Positions 1-6,995 of a DNA stretch of 6,995 bases are shown in pieces (position 1 is the first letter of the stretch; each line of letters starts with the position of its first letter). Origin of the DNA: Vibrio madracius. Its GTDB lineage: Bacteria > Pseudomonadota > Gammaproteobacteria > Enterobacterales > Vibrionaceae. The notes beneath the pieces are model-generated. The model had not been told where the DNA came from. It saw nothing but the letters and a program-made list of their open reading frames with translations, and made no database searches. Both the position numbers and the translations under genes were made by a program. The stretch covers positions 1 to 6,995 of the forward strand of contig ASHK01000461.1 of NCBI GenBank assembly GCA_000695745.1, written 5' to 3'.

Positions 1-739
1 GTATCGGTCGCGTCAACTTTAAATCCGGCAATACGCTCACCCCGACCATTTTGACTTAACCAAACGCCTTTCGAACCAAGTGTAATCATGACGATTTCAA
101 TGCCTTTGCGATGCAACTCATTGGCAGCTTGCTGTGCTGATTCATCATCGTTAACGGTAATACCCGTTAGCACTTCTGCTTCTGTCTCATTTGGCGTAAT
201 AACATCAATGCACTCAAGAAGAGAGTCTGGCAACATCATTGCGGGCGCTGGTTCAACACAACATTCGTTTTCGACTGCTTCGCAAGTTTAGCGGCATATT
301 CGATGCCTTCAAGTGGCGTTTCTAGTTGTGTTAATAAGTAGTTTGCGCTCTCGATCATTGCTTTGTGAGGCTCAATACGAGCCGTAGTGAGTTTGGCGTT
401 TGCTTCCGCAGAAATACAAATACTATTTTCACCGCTCTCAGCCACTTGAATCATCGCGATACCGGTCGGCGTACCTGGCTCTAGCTGAACACCCGCGATA
501 TTAATGCCATCAGCTTTGAATGCTTCGCGAATGTTAATACCAAACGCATCATCACCCACACAGGCAATGAAACCAATATCTCCACCAAGACGCGCAGCAG
601 CCACCGCTTGGTTTGCCCCTTTACCACCGGGAATCACTTGGTAATTCATACCGTGTAAAGTTTCGCCGGGCCTAGGGAAAGAAGGAACCTGCAGCACATG
701 ATCTGCATTCACACTACCCAATACGATGAGTTTATTCAT
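1..739 (-). CDS. rbsK: Ribokinase RbsK, 3' end cut by window, one apparent frameshift
   Basis: Ribokinase of the PfkB family; it phosphorylates D-ribose to ribose-5-phosphate in the cytoplasm. The N-terminus (MNKLIVLGSVNADHV) and the PfkB signature GGKGANQAVAAARLG at about residues 38-52 are clear. The reading frame breaks near 250-251: after NVVLN it runs into QRPQ and a stop. Restoring one base (GG to GGG on the plus strand) gives NVVLNPAPAMMLPDSLLE and an open frame to position 1, through ITPNETEAEVLTG and ITLGSKGVWLS. About 246 of roughly 305-309 residues are present; the C-terminal part with the GAGDTF-type catalytic motif lies outside the window. The ATG at 739 has a good AAGGA Shine-Dalgarno seven bases upstream. 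It is the last visible gene of the operon, 161 bases after rbsB. The frameshift is probably a sequence error. Confidence 0.95.
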
Positions 740-834
740 ACATTGTTCCTTTTAACTCGAATAAATTAACTTGGGGTTGCCTCTCAATGACAAGCCGAAA
801 CTAACTCTAAAAAAAGGGGGCTCTTGTCCATCTA

Positions 835-862
835 AAGCTCTCCTTTGCTAAAAGGAGAGCTT
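835..862 (-). other. Perfect 12-bp hairpin between rbsB and rbsK
   Basis: The arms AAGCTCTCCTTT (835-846) and AAAGGAGAGCTT (851-862) are exact reverse complements around a four-base loop. The hairpin begins 38 bases after the rbsB stop. In the minus-strand transcript a C5U7 tract (820-809) follows, but it starts 14 bases past the stem, so this is not a standard intrinsic terminator. Inference: it either blocks 3' exonuclease decay of the rbsB message or partly attenuates transcription into rbsK. Both would make RbsB more abundant than RbsK. Confidence 0.75.
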
Positions 863-900
863 GACTACTTTTTGTAGATAGATTGCTACTCGGAAAGTAA

Positions 901-1779
901 TTATTCAGTGATAACTTTTAGAGGAACAGGGATGTACTCTTCGACTTTTTCACCTTTCAGCACTTTATCCGCTGTTTCAACACCAAGAGCACCGATCATG
1001 TCAGGTTGCTGAGCGATAGTCGCAGCCAGTTTACCGCGCTTAACCGCAGCCATACCGTCTTCGGTTCCATCAAAACCAACAATCATTACGTCTTTACCTG
1101 CGGCTTCAACAGCGCGAAGTGCGCCCAATGCCATCTCATCGTTTTGTGCGAAGACCGCTTGAACGTCAGGGTTCGCTGCTAGCAGGTTTTCCATTACGTT
1201 CAAACCTTTAGTGCGGTCGAAGTCTGCAGGCTGACTCGCTAGCAGTTCCATTTGAGAACCTTTTACTGCGGTCATGAAGCCTTCACCACGCTCACGAGCC
1301 GCAGAAGTACCCGCAATACCCTCTAGTTGGATGACTTTTGCTTTCTCACCGACTTTTTCCATGATGTAGTGACCCGCCATTTCACCACCGACAACGTTGT
1401 CAGAAGCAATATGGCTGACCACATCACCACGGCTTGCGCCACGGTCAAGAGTGAGTACAGGGATATTAGAGCGGTTCGCCATGCGGATTGCATTAGATAC
1501 GGCATCAGAGTCTGTTGGATTGATCAGAATCGCTTTAACGCCGCGAACGGTTAAATCTTCGATGTTTGACAGCTCTTTACTTGGGTCATTCTGAGAGTCC
1601 AAAACGATCAGGTTATAACCCAAATCTTTTGCCTTTGCCTCTGCGCCCTCTTTCATGGTCACAAAGAATGGGTTGTTAAGTGTCGATACTACAATTGCCA
1701 TCGTGTCTTGTGCCGATGCCGTTGCAGACATCGAAGCAGAAAGTACCGCAGCAGAGATAAGAGTTGCTAGTTTTTTCAT
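901..1779 (-). CDS. rbsB: Ribose ABC transporter periplasmic binding protein RbsB
   Basis: Periplasmic D-ribose receptor that delivers ribose to RbsAC; in E. coli it also serves the chemoreceptor Trg. It has 292 residues, against 296 in E. coli. A signal peptide (MKK followed by a small-residue hydrophobic stretch) ends in ASA at residues 21-23, with predicted cleavage before QDT. Type I sugar-binding (Peripla_BP_4) features are present: STLNNPFF near residue 33, [53 protein letters not shown] and ATIAQQP. These match the known E. coli ligand positions (NNPFF, the Asp-Arg pair, Arg of ARERGEGF, Asn of QND, Asp of GFDG, Gln of AQ). The ATG at 1779 has AAAGGA nine bases upstream. It is the only gene in the window with no apparent frameshift. 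It lies 75 bases after rbsC, between two hairpins. Confidence 0.98.
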   Translation of the reverse strand: MKKLATLISAAVLSASMSATASAQDTMAIVVSTLNNPFFVTMKEGAEAKAKDLGYNLIVLDSQNDPSKELSNIEDLTVRGVKAILINPTDSDAVSNAIRMANRSNIPVLTLDRGASRGDVVSHIASDNVVGGEMAGHYIMEKVGEKAKVIQLEGIAGTSAARERGEGFMTAVKGSQMELLASQPADFDRTKGLNVMENLLAANPDVQAVFAQNDEMALGALRAVEAAGKDVMIVGFDGTEDGMAAVKRGKLAATIAQQPDMIGALGVETADKVLKGEKVEEYIPVPLKVITE

Positions 1780-1803
1780 CGTTTTAGTCCTTTGTGTAGG
1801 GTT

Positions 1804-1826
1804 TGGCTCAACTCATTGTCGAGCCA
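1804..1826 (-). other. Hairpin just upstream of the rbsB ribosome binding site
   Basis: On the minus strand, TGGCTCGAC pairs with GTTGAGCCA (nine pairs, one of them G-U in RNA) around an AATGA loop. It sits in the 75-base rbsC-rbsB gap and ends about 16 bases before the AAAGGA ribosome binding site, leaving that site free. There is no U-tract after it, so it is not a terminator. Inference: it is a 5' stabilising or RNA-processing structure for the rbsB segment of the operon message. Confidence 0.5.
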
Positions 1827-1854
1827 GTTATTGTTAAAGTGTATCTACGAGTTA

Positions 1855-2833
1855 TTACTTATTTTTGTTGTCTACCAATACTGCTAGCAGAATAACCACT
1901 GCTTTAGCAATCATTTGGTAGTAGGAGGAAACATCTAATAAATTCAATGCATTGTTAAGGAAGCCGATAATAAGAGCACCAATCAAGGTTCCCATGATTC
2001 GACCTTTACCACCCATCAAGCTAGTGCCACCAAGCACCACGGCTGCGATAGCATCTAGCTCATAGCCCATACCCGCAGTAGGTTGCGCTGATGATAAGCG
2101 TGACGTCACGATAATCCCTGCCAATGCAGCTAACAAACCACAGATTGCATACACACCGATTTTTACTTTGTCGACATTAATACCAGACAAACGTGTCGCT
2201 GATTCATTGCCGCCTAGTGCGTACACATAACGACCAAATCTTGTATGGTTAAGTAGATACCATGCTGCGGCAAAAACAATCACCATAATCCAAACGGTAC
2301 TGGAATGCCCAAAGCATAACCTGTACCAAACCATGCGAATGCATCGGCGGTATCCGTAAAGCCCGTAGAGATAGGACGACCGTCGGTGTAAACCATGGTC
2401 ACACCACGCAATAAAGTCATCGTTACCAACGTGGCGATGAAGGCTTGCACTTTACCTTTTGCGATAATGATGCCACTGATTGCCCCCAAAACTGCGCCCG
2501 CAAGCAATGCGGTAGGAACCGCAATTAATACCGGCACTTCCATAGCAATCAAACTTGCTGCAAATGCACCACACAGAGCCAATACTGACCCCACACTCAA
2601 GTCGATACCCGCCGTCAAAATGACCAAGGTCATACCAACCGCGATAATCGCGTTAACAGAAGTTTGGCGTAGAATATTAAGAATATTGTCTACAGTAAAA
2701 AAGTTAGGGTTAAGAAATGACACCACGACAATTAAGAAGATCAACGCTATCAGCGACTTCTGTTCTATCAACACTCTTTATTAAAGAAGGGTTTCTTTTT
2801 TTCGGTATCAACACTCATTGTTTTGTTGCTCAT
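1855..2833 (-). CDS. rbsC: Ribose ABC transporter permease RbsC, two apparent frameshifts
   Basis: Inner-membrane permease of the ribose importer (BPD_transp_2 family), working with RbsA and RbsB. The ATG at 2833 overlaps the rbsA stop as ATGA and has a GAGGA ribosome binding site six bases upstream. The N-terminus [20 protein letters not shown] then hits a stop near 2772. One missing base there (GG read as G) restores [14 protein letters not shown], which matches E. coli [13 protein letters not shown] second break near 2295-2297 separates GIPVP from [15 protein letters not shown]; one missing base again restores the frame. The corrected length is 326 residues (E. coli 321). Hydrophobic segments run throughout. 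Conserved blocks include [55 protein letters not shown] and [13 protein letters not shown]. The two shifts look like sequence errors rather than decay. Confidence 0.95.
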
Positions 2834-4333
2834 GCTGCTTCCTCACTTACATTTTTACCGACAGCGCATGCTAGTAGTTTTTCTTGGTCTGCTTCGTGTG
2901 CCATAAACTCGCCGCTTATGTGCCCTTCATGCATAACCAAAATTCGATCACTCATACCTAATACTTCAGGCATTTCTGACGATACGAGAATGATGCTCAT
3001 ACCATCTGCTTTAAATTTGTTTATCAGTTGATAGATTTCTTTTTTCGCACCAACATCAACACCACGCGTAGGCTCATCGAGAATAAGAACTTTAGGTTTG
3101 GTCATCAGCCTTTGGCAATAGCCACCTTCTGCTGGTTACCACCCGATAAGTTACCAATGATCTGATCACGAGACGGCGTCTTGATGTTAAACAGTTTGAT
3201 AAAATCCTCGACCGCAATCACTTCTTCGCTATGTTGAATCTGAGCGCCTTTCGATAGCTGTTCAAGAGCACAAAGCGACATGTTCTCTTTAACAGATAAA
3301 CCCAACACCAACCCATCGCCTTTACGGTCTTCAGAGATATACGCGATACCATTGGCCAAACCGTCCTGTGGACTAGTTGGGTTGATAGTTTTGCCATTGA
3401 GAATCACAGATCCAGACTCACGCTTGCGAGCGCCATAGATAATTTTCATCAGCTCTGTTCGCCCTGCTCCCATGAGGCCGGAGATCCCAAGAATCTCTCC
3501 TTGATCCAAGGTAAAGCTGACATCATCGACGCCAGGGCCTGATAGGTTTTTCACCTCTAAGCTGGTTTTACCATGAACGGCATCGATACGCGGATATTGT
3601 TCATCGAGTTTACGACCCACCATCATTTCGATAAGCAGATCTTCGTCGGTTTCAGCAACCGTGCGTTGCCCGATAAACTTGCCATCACGCAACACCGTAA
3701 TGTCATCGCAAATCTCAAAGATCTCTTTCAAGCGATGGGAAATATAGACGATGCCACAGCCCTGCTCACGCAGTTCATTGATCACACTAAATAGCGACTC
3801 TGTTTCAGTATCTGTCAACGCATCAGTGGGCTCATCCATAATGATGACTTTGGATTCAAATGATAGTGCCTTGGCTATTTCCACCATTTGTTGCTCACCG
3901 AGGCTCAACTCACCCAATGGTGTTTTAGAGCTGTGTTTTACATTTAAGCGCGCCAGCAAACGATCCGCTTCTGCGTACATTTCAGTCCACAAAATTCGCC
4001 CAAACGCGTTGGTTTTCTCACGACCTAAAAAGATATTTTCTGCGATAGTCAGTTCGGGAATTAGGTTTAATTCCTGATGGATAATGCTAATACCCGCTTG
4101 CTGAGAGTCTCGTGGCCCTGAAAAGAAGCTTCAGCGCCTTGATAACGTAGCTCACCAGAATCTTTGGAGTAAATGCCAGTTAACACTTTCATCAGTGTCG
4201 ATTTACCAGCGCCATTCTCACCTAGCAAAGCCATGACCTTGCCCGGATACACATTCAAACTGGCTTTATCCAGTGCTTTTACGCCTGGGAAAGCTTTTTC
4301 AATATCGCTCAATTGTAATATTGGTTGCAGCAT
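2830..4333 (-). CDS. rbsA: Ribose ABC transporter ATPase RbsA, two apparent frameshifts
   Basis: Cytoplasmic ATPase subunit with two fused nucleotide-binding domains that powers the RbsBC importer. In corrected numbering, domain 1 has Walker [10 protein letters not shown] (38-46), signature LSLGEQQ (143-149) and Walker B VIIMDEPT (163-170). Domain 2 has the degenerate P-loop GLMGAGRTE (286-294) usual for RbsA/MglA/XylG ATPases, signature LSGGNQQ (396-402) and [11 protein letters not shown]. The frame breaks twice. Near 4114-4115, FQGH should continue as [20 protein letters not shown]. Near 3108, VAIAKG-stop should continue as [14 protein letters not shown]. One missing G or C restores each, giving 501 residues, the same as E. 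coli RbsA. The ATG at 4333 has AGGA eight bases upstream, 33 bases after the rbsD stop. The 3' end overlaps rbsC by four bases, which suggests translational coupling. Confidence 0.95.
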
Positions 4334-4366
4334 GTTGGTTGTCCTGTACTGTCTTGCTTTGCCGGA

Positions 4367-4785
4367 CTAAAAGACGACGCCCGCTTGAAAGATCACGTTA
4401 GCATAAGGCGTACATTCACCTGTTCTCACTACCGCTTTTGACTCGTGTGTTCTTGCTTTGAACTCTTCATGTGAAACGTATGCAACTGAAATTGCTTTAC
4501 CCGTCGCTTGTTTTTCCTCTTCAATAATATCGATCAACGCGTTATGAAGTTCTGGCTAACCAGTTTGAATTCCTCAGCCATTAATACGCCTTCAATTTGC
4601 GCTTCCCCGAGATACACTTTCACGGTATCTAAGAACGCGGGAACGCCATGAGTTAGCGCAAGATCGATGCGCTGCACGTGGTCTGCTATAGGTAACCCTG
4701 CATCACAAATAGTCACTTCATCAGTGTGACCTAATGTGGACACTAAATAAGAGAGTTCAGAGTTAATTAGAGCACTTTTTTTCAT
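4367..4785 (-). CDS. rbsD: D-ribose pyranase RbsD, one apparent frameshift
   Basis: D-ribose pyranase interconverts the beta-pyranose and beta-furanose forms of ribose, supplying the furanose form that ribokinase uses. Family residues are visible: LGHTD with the catalytic-type His20, CDAGLPI with Asp28, [13 protein letters not shown], an SHEEF segment with its conserved His, and the C-terminus [17 protein letters not shown]. The raw frame stops early after [11 protein letters not shown]. One missing base at 4554-4555 (GGG read as GG) restores [18 protein letters not shown] and the stop at 4367. The corrected length is 139 residues, equal to E. coli RbsD. The ATG at 4785 has AGG eight bases upstream. 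It is the first gene of the operon, directly downstream of the paired operators. The truncation is probably an artefact. Confidence 0.95.
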
Positions 4786-4849
4786 GTCTTATACCTGCTT
4801 CATGCGGCTTTATCGAGACTGTATTGCTAGATAAATATTTTTGATAAAT

Positions 4850-4875
4850 TTGTCATCGAAACGTTTCGATGACAA
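4850..4875. promoter_or_regulatory. RbsR-type operator O1, perfect 26-bp palindrome
   Basis: An uninterrupted perfect palindrome of 26 bases, centred between 4862 and 4863, with core ATCGAAACGTTTCGAT and arms TTGTC/GACAA. A central CG inside GAAACGTTTC is typical of LacI-family operators, and the E. coli RbsR site also contains GAAACGTTTC. It lies 65 bases upstream of the rbsD start. It would overlap the transcription start region of the proposed promoter, as expected for a repressor site. That RbsR is the binder is inferred from position and motif; other LacI-family proteins such as PurR or CytR are less likely. Confidence 0.88.
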
Positions 4876-4935
4876 TCCTAGCGTAGTGAGTCAAAAGATC
4901 GAGGGACTGAATAGGCAAGTGTGAGCCAGATCGGA
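4875..4935 (-). promoter_or_regulatory. Probable rbsD promoter with CRP-like half site
   Basis: The segment between the two operators is the natural place for the rbs promoter. A CRP-like site at 4920-4935 reads TGTGA, six bases, then TCGGA: the left half is consensus, the right half is weak. A possible -10 box, TAGGAT (4880-4875), would start transcription near 4866-4868, putting the CRP site at about -60 and O1 across the start. That is a textbook class I arrangement, but there is no good -35 for it. A separate TTGACT (4894-4889) could be a -35, but nothing resembling a -10 lies 16-18 bases after it. The exact start site is unresolved. Confidence 0.35.
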
Positions 4936-4937
4936 CT

Positions 4938-4953
4938 ATCGAAACGTTTCGAT
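4938..4953. promoter_or_regulatory. RbsR-type operator O2, perfect 16-bp palindrome
   Basis: The perfect palindrome ATCGAAACGTTTCGAT repeats the O1 core exactly. Its centre lies 83 bases from that of O1, close to eight helical turns, so both sites would face the same side of the DNA. It sits between the end of the GGDEF gene and the CRP-like site. It probably acts as an auxiliary operator for looping repression of rbs. It is downstream of the GGDEF gene's stop, so it is unlikely to control that gene's start. Confidence 0.8.
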
Positions 4954-5014
4954 GAGTTTTTCGTGAATGATTTCAAACTGTGAGAAATGGAATTAAATGA
5001 GGAAAATAAGTGGA

Positions 5015-6652
5015 TTAACTGCCTTGTTGCATACAATACGAAATGTATGGCCCTGACGCAAAATGACAGCCTATCGCTTTTAACGATTGAAGCTGTTCTT
5101 CTGTCGTTACCCCTTCAGCAATAGTTTCAATATTTAGAACATTCGCGAAGCCGACAATGGCTTTTGCTACCTGCTCTACTGAGGCATCTTGGGCAATTTC
5201 TTCGGTCAACTGCGCCCGACTTTAGTCTTTGGATTTGGTAAAGCACGTAACTCAGAAATAGAAATATGCCCCATACCAAAATCGGCAACGGTAATTTGAC
5301 AACCGAACTCAACCAATTGGTATAGCTCGTCCACGCAACGTTTCTTGGACAACATATCTTCAAACACCTCTAACACCAAACACTGAGGAGGCAAGTTAAA
5401 ACGTTGGAGGATCTCGACGACTTCTTGCACGAACAAACCATGACCGAAGTTTTTTGAAGAGACTTTCACCGCCACAGTTTTCAGTTCCCCTACCGTGGCA
5501 TACTTACAGGCTTGCTCGATGGTAAATAAATTGAGTTTACGTATTAACTGAGATTCTTCTGCAATAGGAATTAAATTCGAAACGATCCACATTGCCCAAT
5601 ACTTGGTCTACCCATTCAAGTCGACTTTTGTATGCCACCACTTCATTTTTATGTAAATCGATGACGGGCATAAAACTCACTTCAAGCTTATGCAGTTCTA
5701 TCGCCTCTGCTAACCGCTGCGCTAAGGCTTTTTTTCGTCCCCATTGTGTTCCCATCTCTTCGTTGTAACTTACCCACATGGTTTGACATTGCTTAGCTCT
5801 GTACATAGCGAGGTCAGCTTGTTTGAGAAGCAAACTGGTTGGAATCCTTTTGCTCTTATTCGTGGTAATCCCTACCGCAGCGGAACCACGCTCGGATTTG
5901 TTTCCAATCTCAATATAAGCAATAGCATCGAGTAGATTCTGAGCCATATGTTCAGCCAAACTGGCGTCACAATTGGGCAGCAAAACAACAAATTCATCTC
6001 CGCCTAAACGGGCTACCACGCCGTCATCTGCAACGACATCCTGAAAACGTCGAGCGACGTTTTGTAAAAATAGATCGCCGTAATCATGCCCTTTACTATC
6101 ATTGATCGATTTAAACTCATTCAAGTCGATAAGTAATAATGAATATGGCTCAGTGGTATCTTGATGCTCAACCAAAAAATCTTGAAGATGATCAAAAAAG
6201 GAAGTCCTATTTGGTAATCGAGTAAGTGCATCAAAATAAGCTAAATCACTTAGCTTTTCGGTTAAGTTCTTTTCAGATGTGACGTCTCGTTTGACCGCAA
6301 TATAGAAATGCTGACCTTGATATTCGAATGGGCTAATGTGCGCTTTTTCGACAAAGAGCGTGCCATTCTTTTTTCTATTTATAAGTTCACCATACCAATC
6401 CTGTCCCGAAAGAAGTTTCGACCACATATCATGATAGGTTTTCGCTGTTGTTTTTCCAGAACGAAGAAAGTTTGGATTCTTACCAATCACTTCTTGTTCA
6501 CAATAACCGGTAAGATTATAGAATTGCTTATTCGCGTATTGGATGTGTGCATGGCCGTCAGTAATTAGGACAGCAGCAGAAGCGCTTTCCAACGCCTTTT
6601 CCAGCAAACCCAATGACAACTCAAAATCTGAATACTGCAACGCCAAATCCAC
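5015..6652 (-). CDS. PAS-GGDEF-degenerate EAL protein (probable diguanylate cyclase), two apparent frameshifts
   Basis: Cytoplasmic cyclic-di-GMP enzyme with no membrane segments seen. A PAS domain (about residues 18-126) ends in FYIAVKRDVTSEKNL. The GGDEF domain (about 135-297) has FDALTRLPNR, IDLNEFKSINDSKGHDYGD and RLGGDEF (GGDEF at 217-221), so cyclase activity is expected. The RxxD inhibitory site is absent (ADDG at 208-211). An EAL-family domain follows (about 310-545), but KSR replaces the EAL motif (342-344), VAVKVSS replaces the usual VNLS, and ADFG replaces DDFG, so phosphodiesterase activity is unlikely. The frame breaks near 5571-5572 (one extra base; removal gives GNVDRFEFIPIAEES) and near 5212 (one missing base; gives TKVGRQLTEEIAQ). 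The corrected length is 545 residues. The start is GTG at 6652: no in-frame ATG lies between it and the upstream stop, and its ribosome binding site is weak, so the start is uncertain. Confidence 0.88.
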
Positions 6653-6684
6653 TACAAATAGACACTTATAGAACTAACGCCGCT

Positions 6685-6713
6685 ATAATAAATTTTTATG
6701 GAATGGACATCAA
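6685..6713 (-). promoter_or_regulatory. Sigma70-type promoter for the PAS-GGDEF-EAL gene
   Basis: On the minus strand, TTGATG (6713-6708, four of six matches to TTGACA) and TATTAT (6690-6685, five of six to TATAAT) are separated by exactly 17 bases. Transcription would start near 6678, about 26 bases before the GTG at 6652. It lies just downstream of the terminator-like hairpin, so the gene is probably its own transcription unit. Prediction from sequence only. Confidence 0.55.
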
Positions 6714-6719
6714 ACAAAA

Positions 6720-6756
6720 CGTCAAAAATCGTTGTCTGCTCAACAATTTTTTGACG
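6720..6756. terminator. Intrinsic terminator, potentially bidirectional
   Basis: An imperfect inverted repeat pairs CGTCAAAAA with TTTTTTGACG, continuing after a short mismatch to GTTG/CAAC around the loop TCTGCT. A-rich and T-rich arms give a U-tract when read in either direction. It lies about 70 bases past the acetyltransferase stop, on the side where that minus-strand gene should end, and just upstream of the GGDEF gene promoter. The core stem is short (four G/C-containing pairs plus the A-T arms), so its strength is uncertain. Confidence 0.55.
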
Positions 6757-6828
6757 CAAAGTTAAGTTGCTGTTTTCGATTTATTTTATTCTTGCTTTAG
6801 TACCAGAAATAGGCATTTATTGAACAAA

Positions 6829-6995
6829 TCATTGGCCATTATCGATTTCTTTAATAACCCTACATGGATTGCCAACCGCTAAGCTATTCGCAGGAATATC
6901 TTTGGTGACGACGCTACCGCACCGATAACGGCATTGTCACCAATGGTGACACCAGGACACACTATCACACCACCACCTAGCCAAACGTTGTTGCC
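6829..6995 (-). CDS. Sugar O-acetyltransferase (Maa/LacA/NodL type), C-terminal fragment, one apparent frameshift
   Basis: C-terminal 55 residues of a left-handed beta-helix (hexapeptide repeat) acetyltransferase that moves acetyl from acetyl-CoA to a sugar. [26 protein letters not shown] shows the hexapeptide repeats and the conserved NVW(I/L)G block. The frame then shifts near 6917-6918. One missing base (CCC read as CC on the plus strand) restores [27 protein letters not shown] and the stop at 6829. The ending resembles both maltose and galactoside acetyltransferases, so no symbol is given. The N-terminal part lies beyond the right edge. It appears separate from the rbs genes, with a terminator-like hairpin after it. 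Confidence 0.88.

Noticed and set aside
2395..2784. Plus-strand 129-residue open frame antisense to rbsC
   Set aside because: It lies wholly inside the clear rbsC reading frame and its low-complexity translation has no recognisable domain. It is a shadow of the real gene.
2830..2833. Programmed frameshifting or stop readthrough as the cause of the breaks
   Set aside because: The breaks lack slippery heptamers with following structures and occur at unrelated places in genes not known for recoding. The ATGA at 2830-2833 is an ordinary stop-start overlap.
3105..3992. Separate short ABC ATPase genes in place of one rbsA
   Set aside because: The three pieces join, after two single-base corrections, into one 501-residue RbsA with all motifs in order. 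The apparent start at 3992 is only an internal TTG codon.
4367..4785. Natural truncation of RbsD to 83 residues
   Set aside because: The missing C-terminal half is fully encoded in the next frame with conserved residues and the exact family length. A missing base explains it better than a real short form.
4960..5014. Terminator after the GGDEF gene (ATTTC/GAAAT inverted repeat around 4970-4987)
   Set aside because: The stem is only five A/T-rich pairs with no U-tract following on the minus strand, too weak to support.
5015..5592. Independent small EAL-domain genes downstream of the GGDEF gene
   Set aside because: They are consecutive parts of one EAL domain in shifted frames; single-base corrections at about 5571 and 5212 fuse them to the PAS-GGDEF protein.

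Overview
The window looks like Vibrionaceae DNA, most likely a Vibrio. This rests on moderate GC content and on proteins close in sequence and length to the enterobacterial Rbs proteins. It carries a ribose uptake and catabolism operon, rbsDACBK, entirely on the minus strand, so it reads right to left. Upstream of it, on the same strand, are a PAS-GGDEF-EAL cyclic-di-GMP gene and the 3' end of a hexapeptide-repeat sugar O-acetyltransferase gene. No mobile element, CRISPR array, tRNA or rRNA gene was seen.

Layout in transcription order: acetyltransferase 3' end (6995-6829); a spacer with a terminator-like hairpin that could work in both directions (6720-6756) and a sigma70-type promoter (6713-6685); the PAS-GGDEF-degenerate EAL gene (6652-5015); a 229-base regulatory region with two perfect GAAACGTTTC-centred LacI-family palindromes (4938-4953 and 4850-4875) and a CRP-like half site; rbsD (4785-4367); rbsA (4333-2830); rbsC (2833-1855, overlapping rbsA by four bases); rbsB (1779-901), flanked by two hairpins; and rbsK (739-1), cut by the left edge. 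The regulator rbsR is not visible. In many gamma-proteobacteria it follows rbsK, so it may lie just beyond the left edge.

How the genes work together: RbsB binds ribose in the periplasm. RbsC (membrane) and RbsA (ATPase) import it. RbsD interconverts the pyranose and furanose forms, and RbsK phosphorylates ribose to ribose-5-phosphate. The operators upstream of rbsD fit repression by RbsR relieved by ribose, with probable CRP activation. The GGDEF protein has an intact diguanylate cyclase signature but a visibly decayed EAL domain. It has its own likely promoter, and any link to ribose metabolism is only positional.

Main caveat: every gene except rbsB is broken by single-base indels. I count nine: eight apparent one-base losses in short G or C runs and one apparent one-base gain. 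Restoring each gives proteins of expected length (RbsD 139, RbsA 501 residues). This pattern fits sequencing or assembly error much better than real gene decay. I therefore annotate full-length genes and give each break. No clearly novel system was found.
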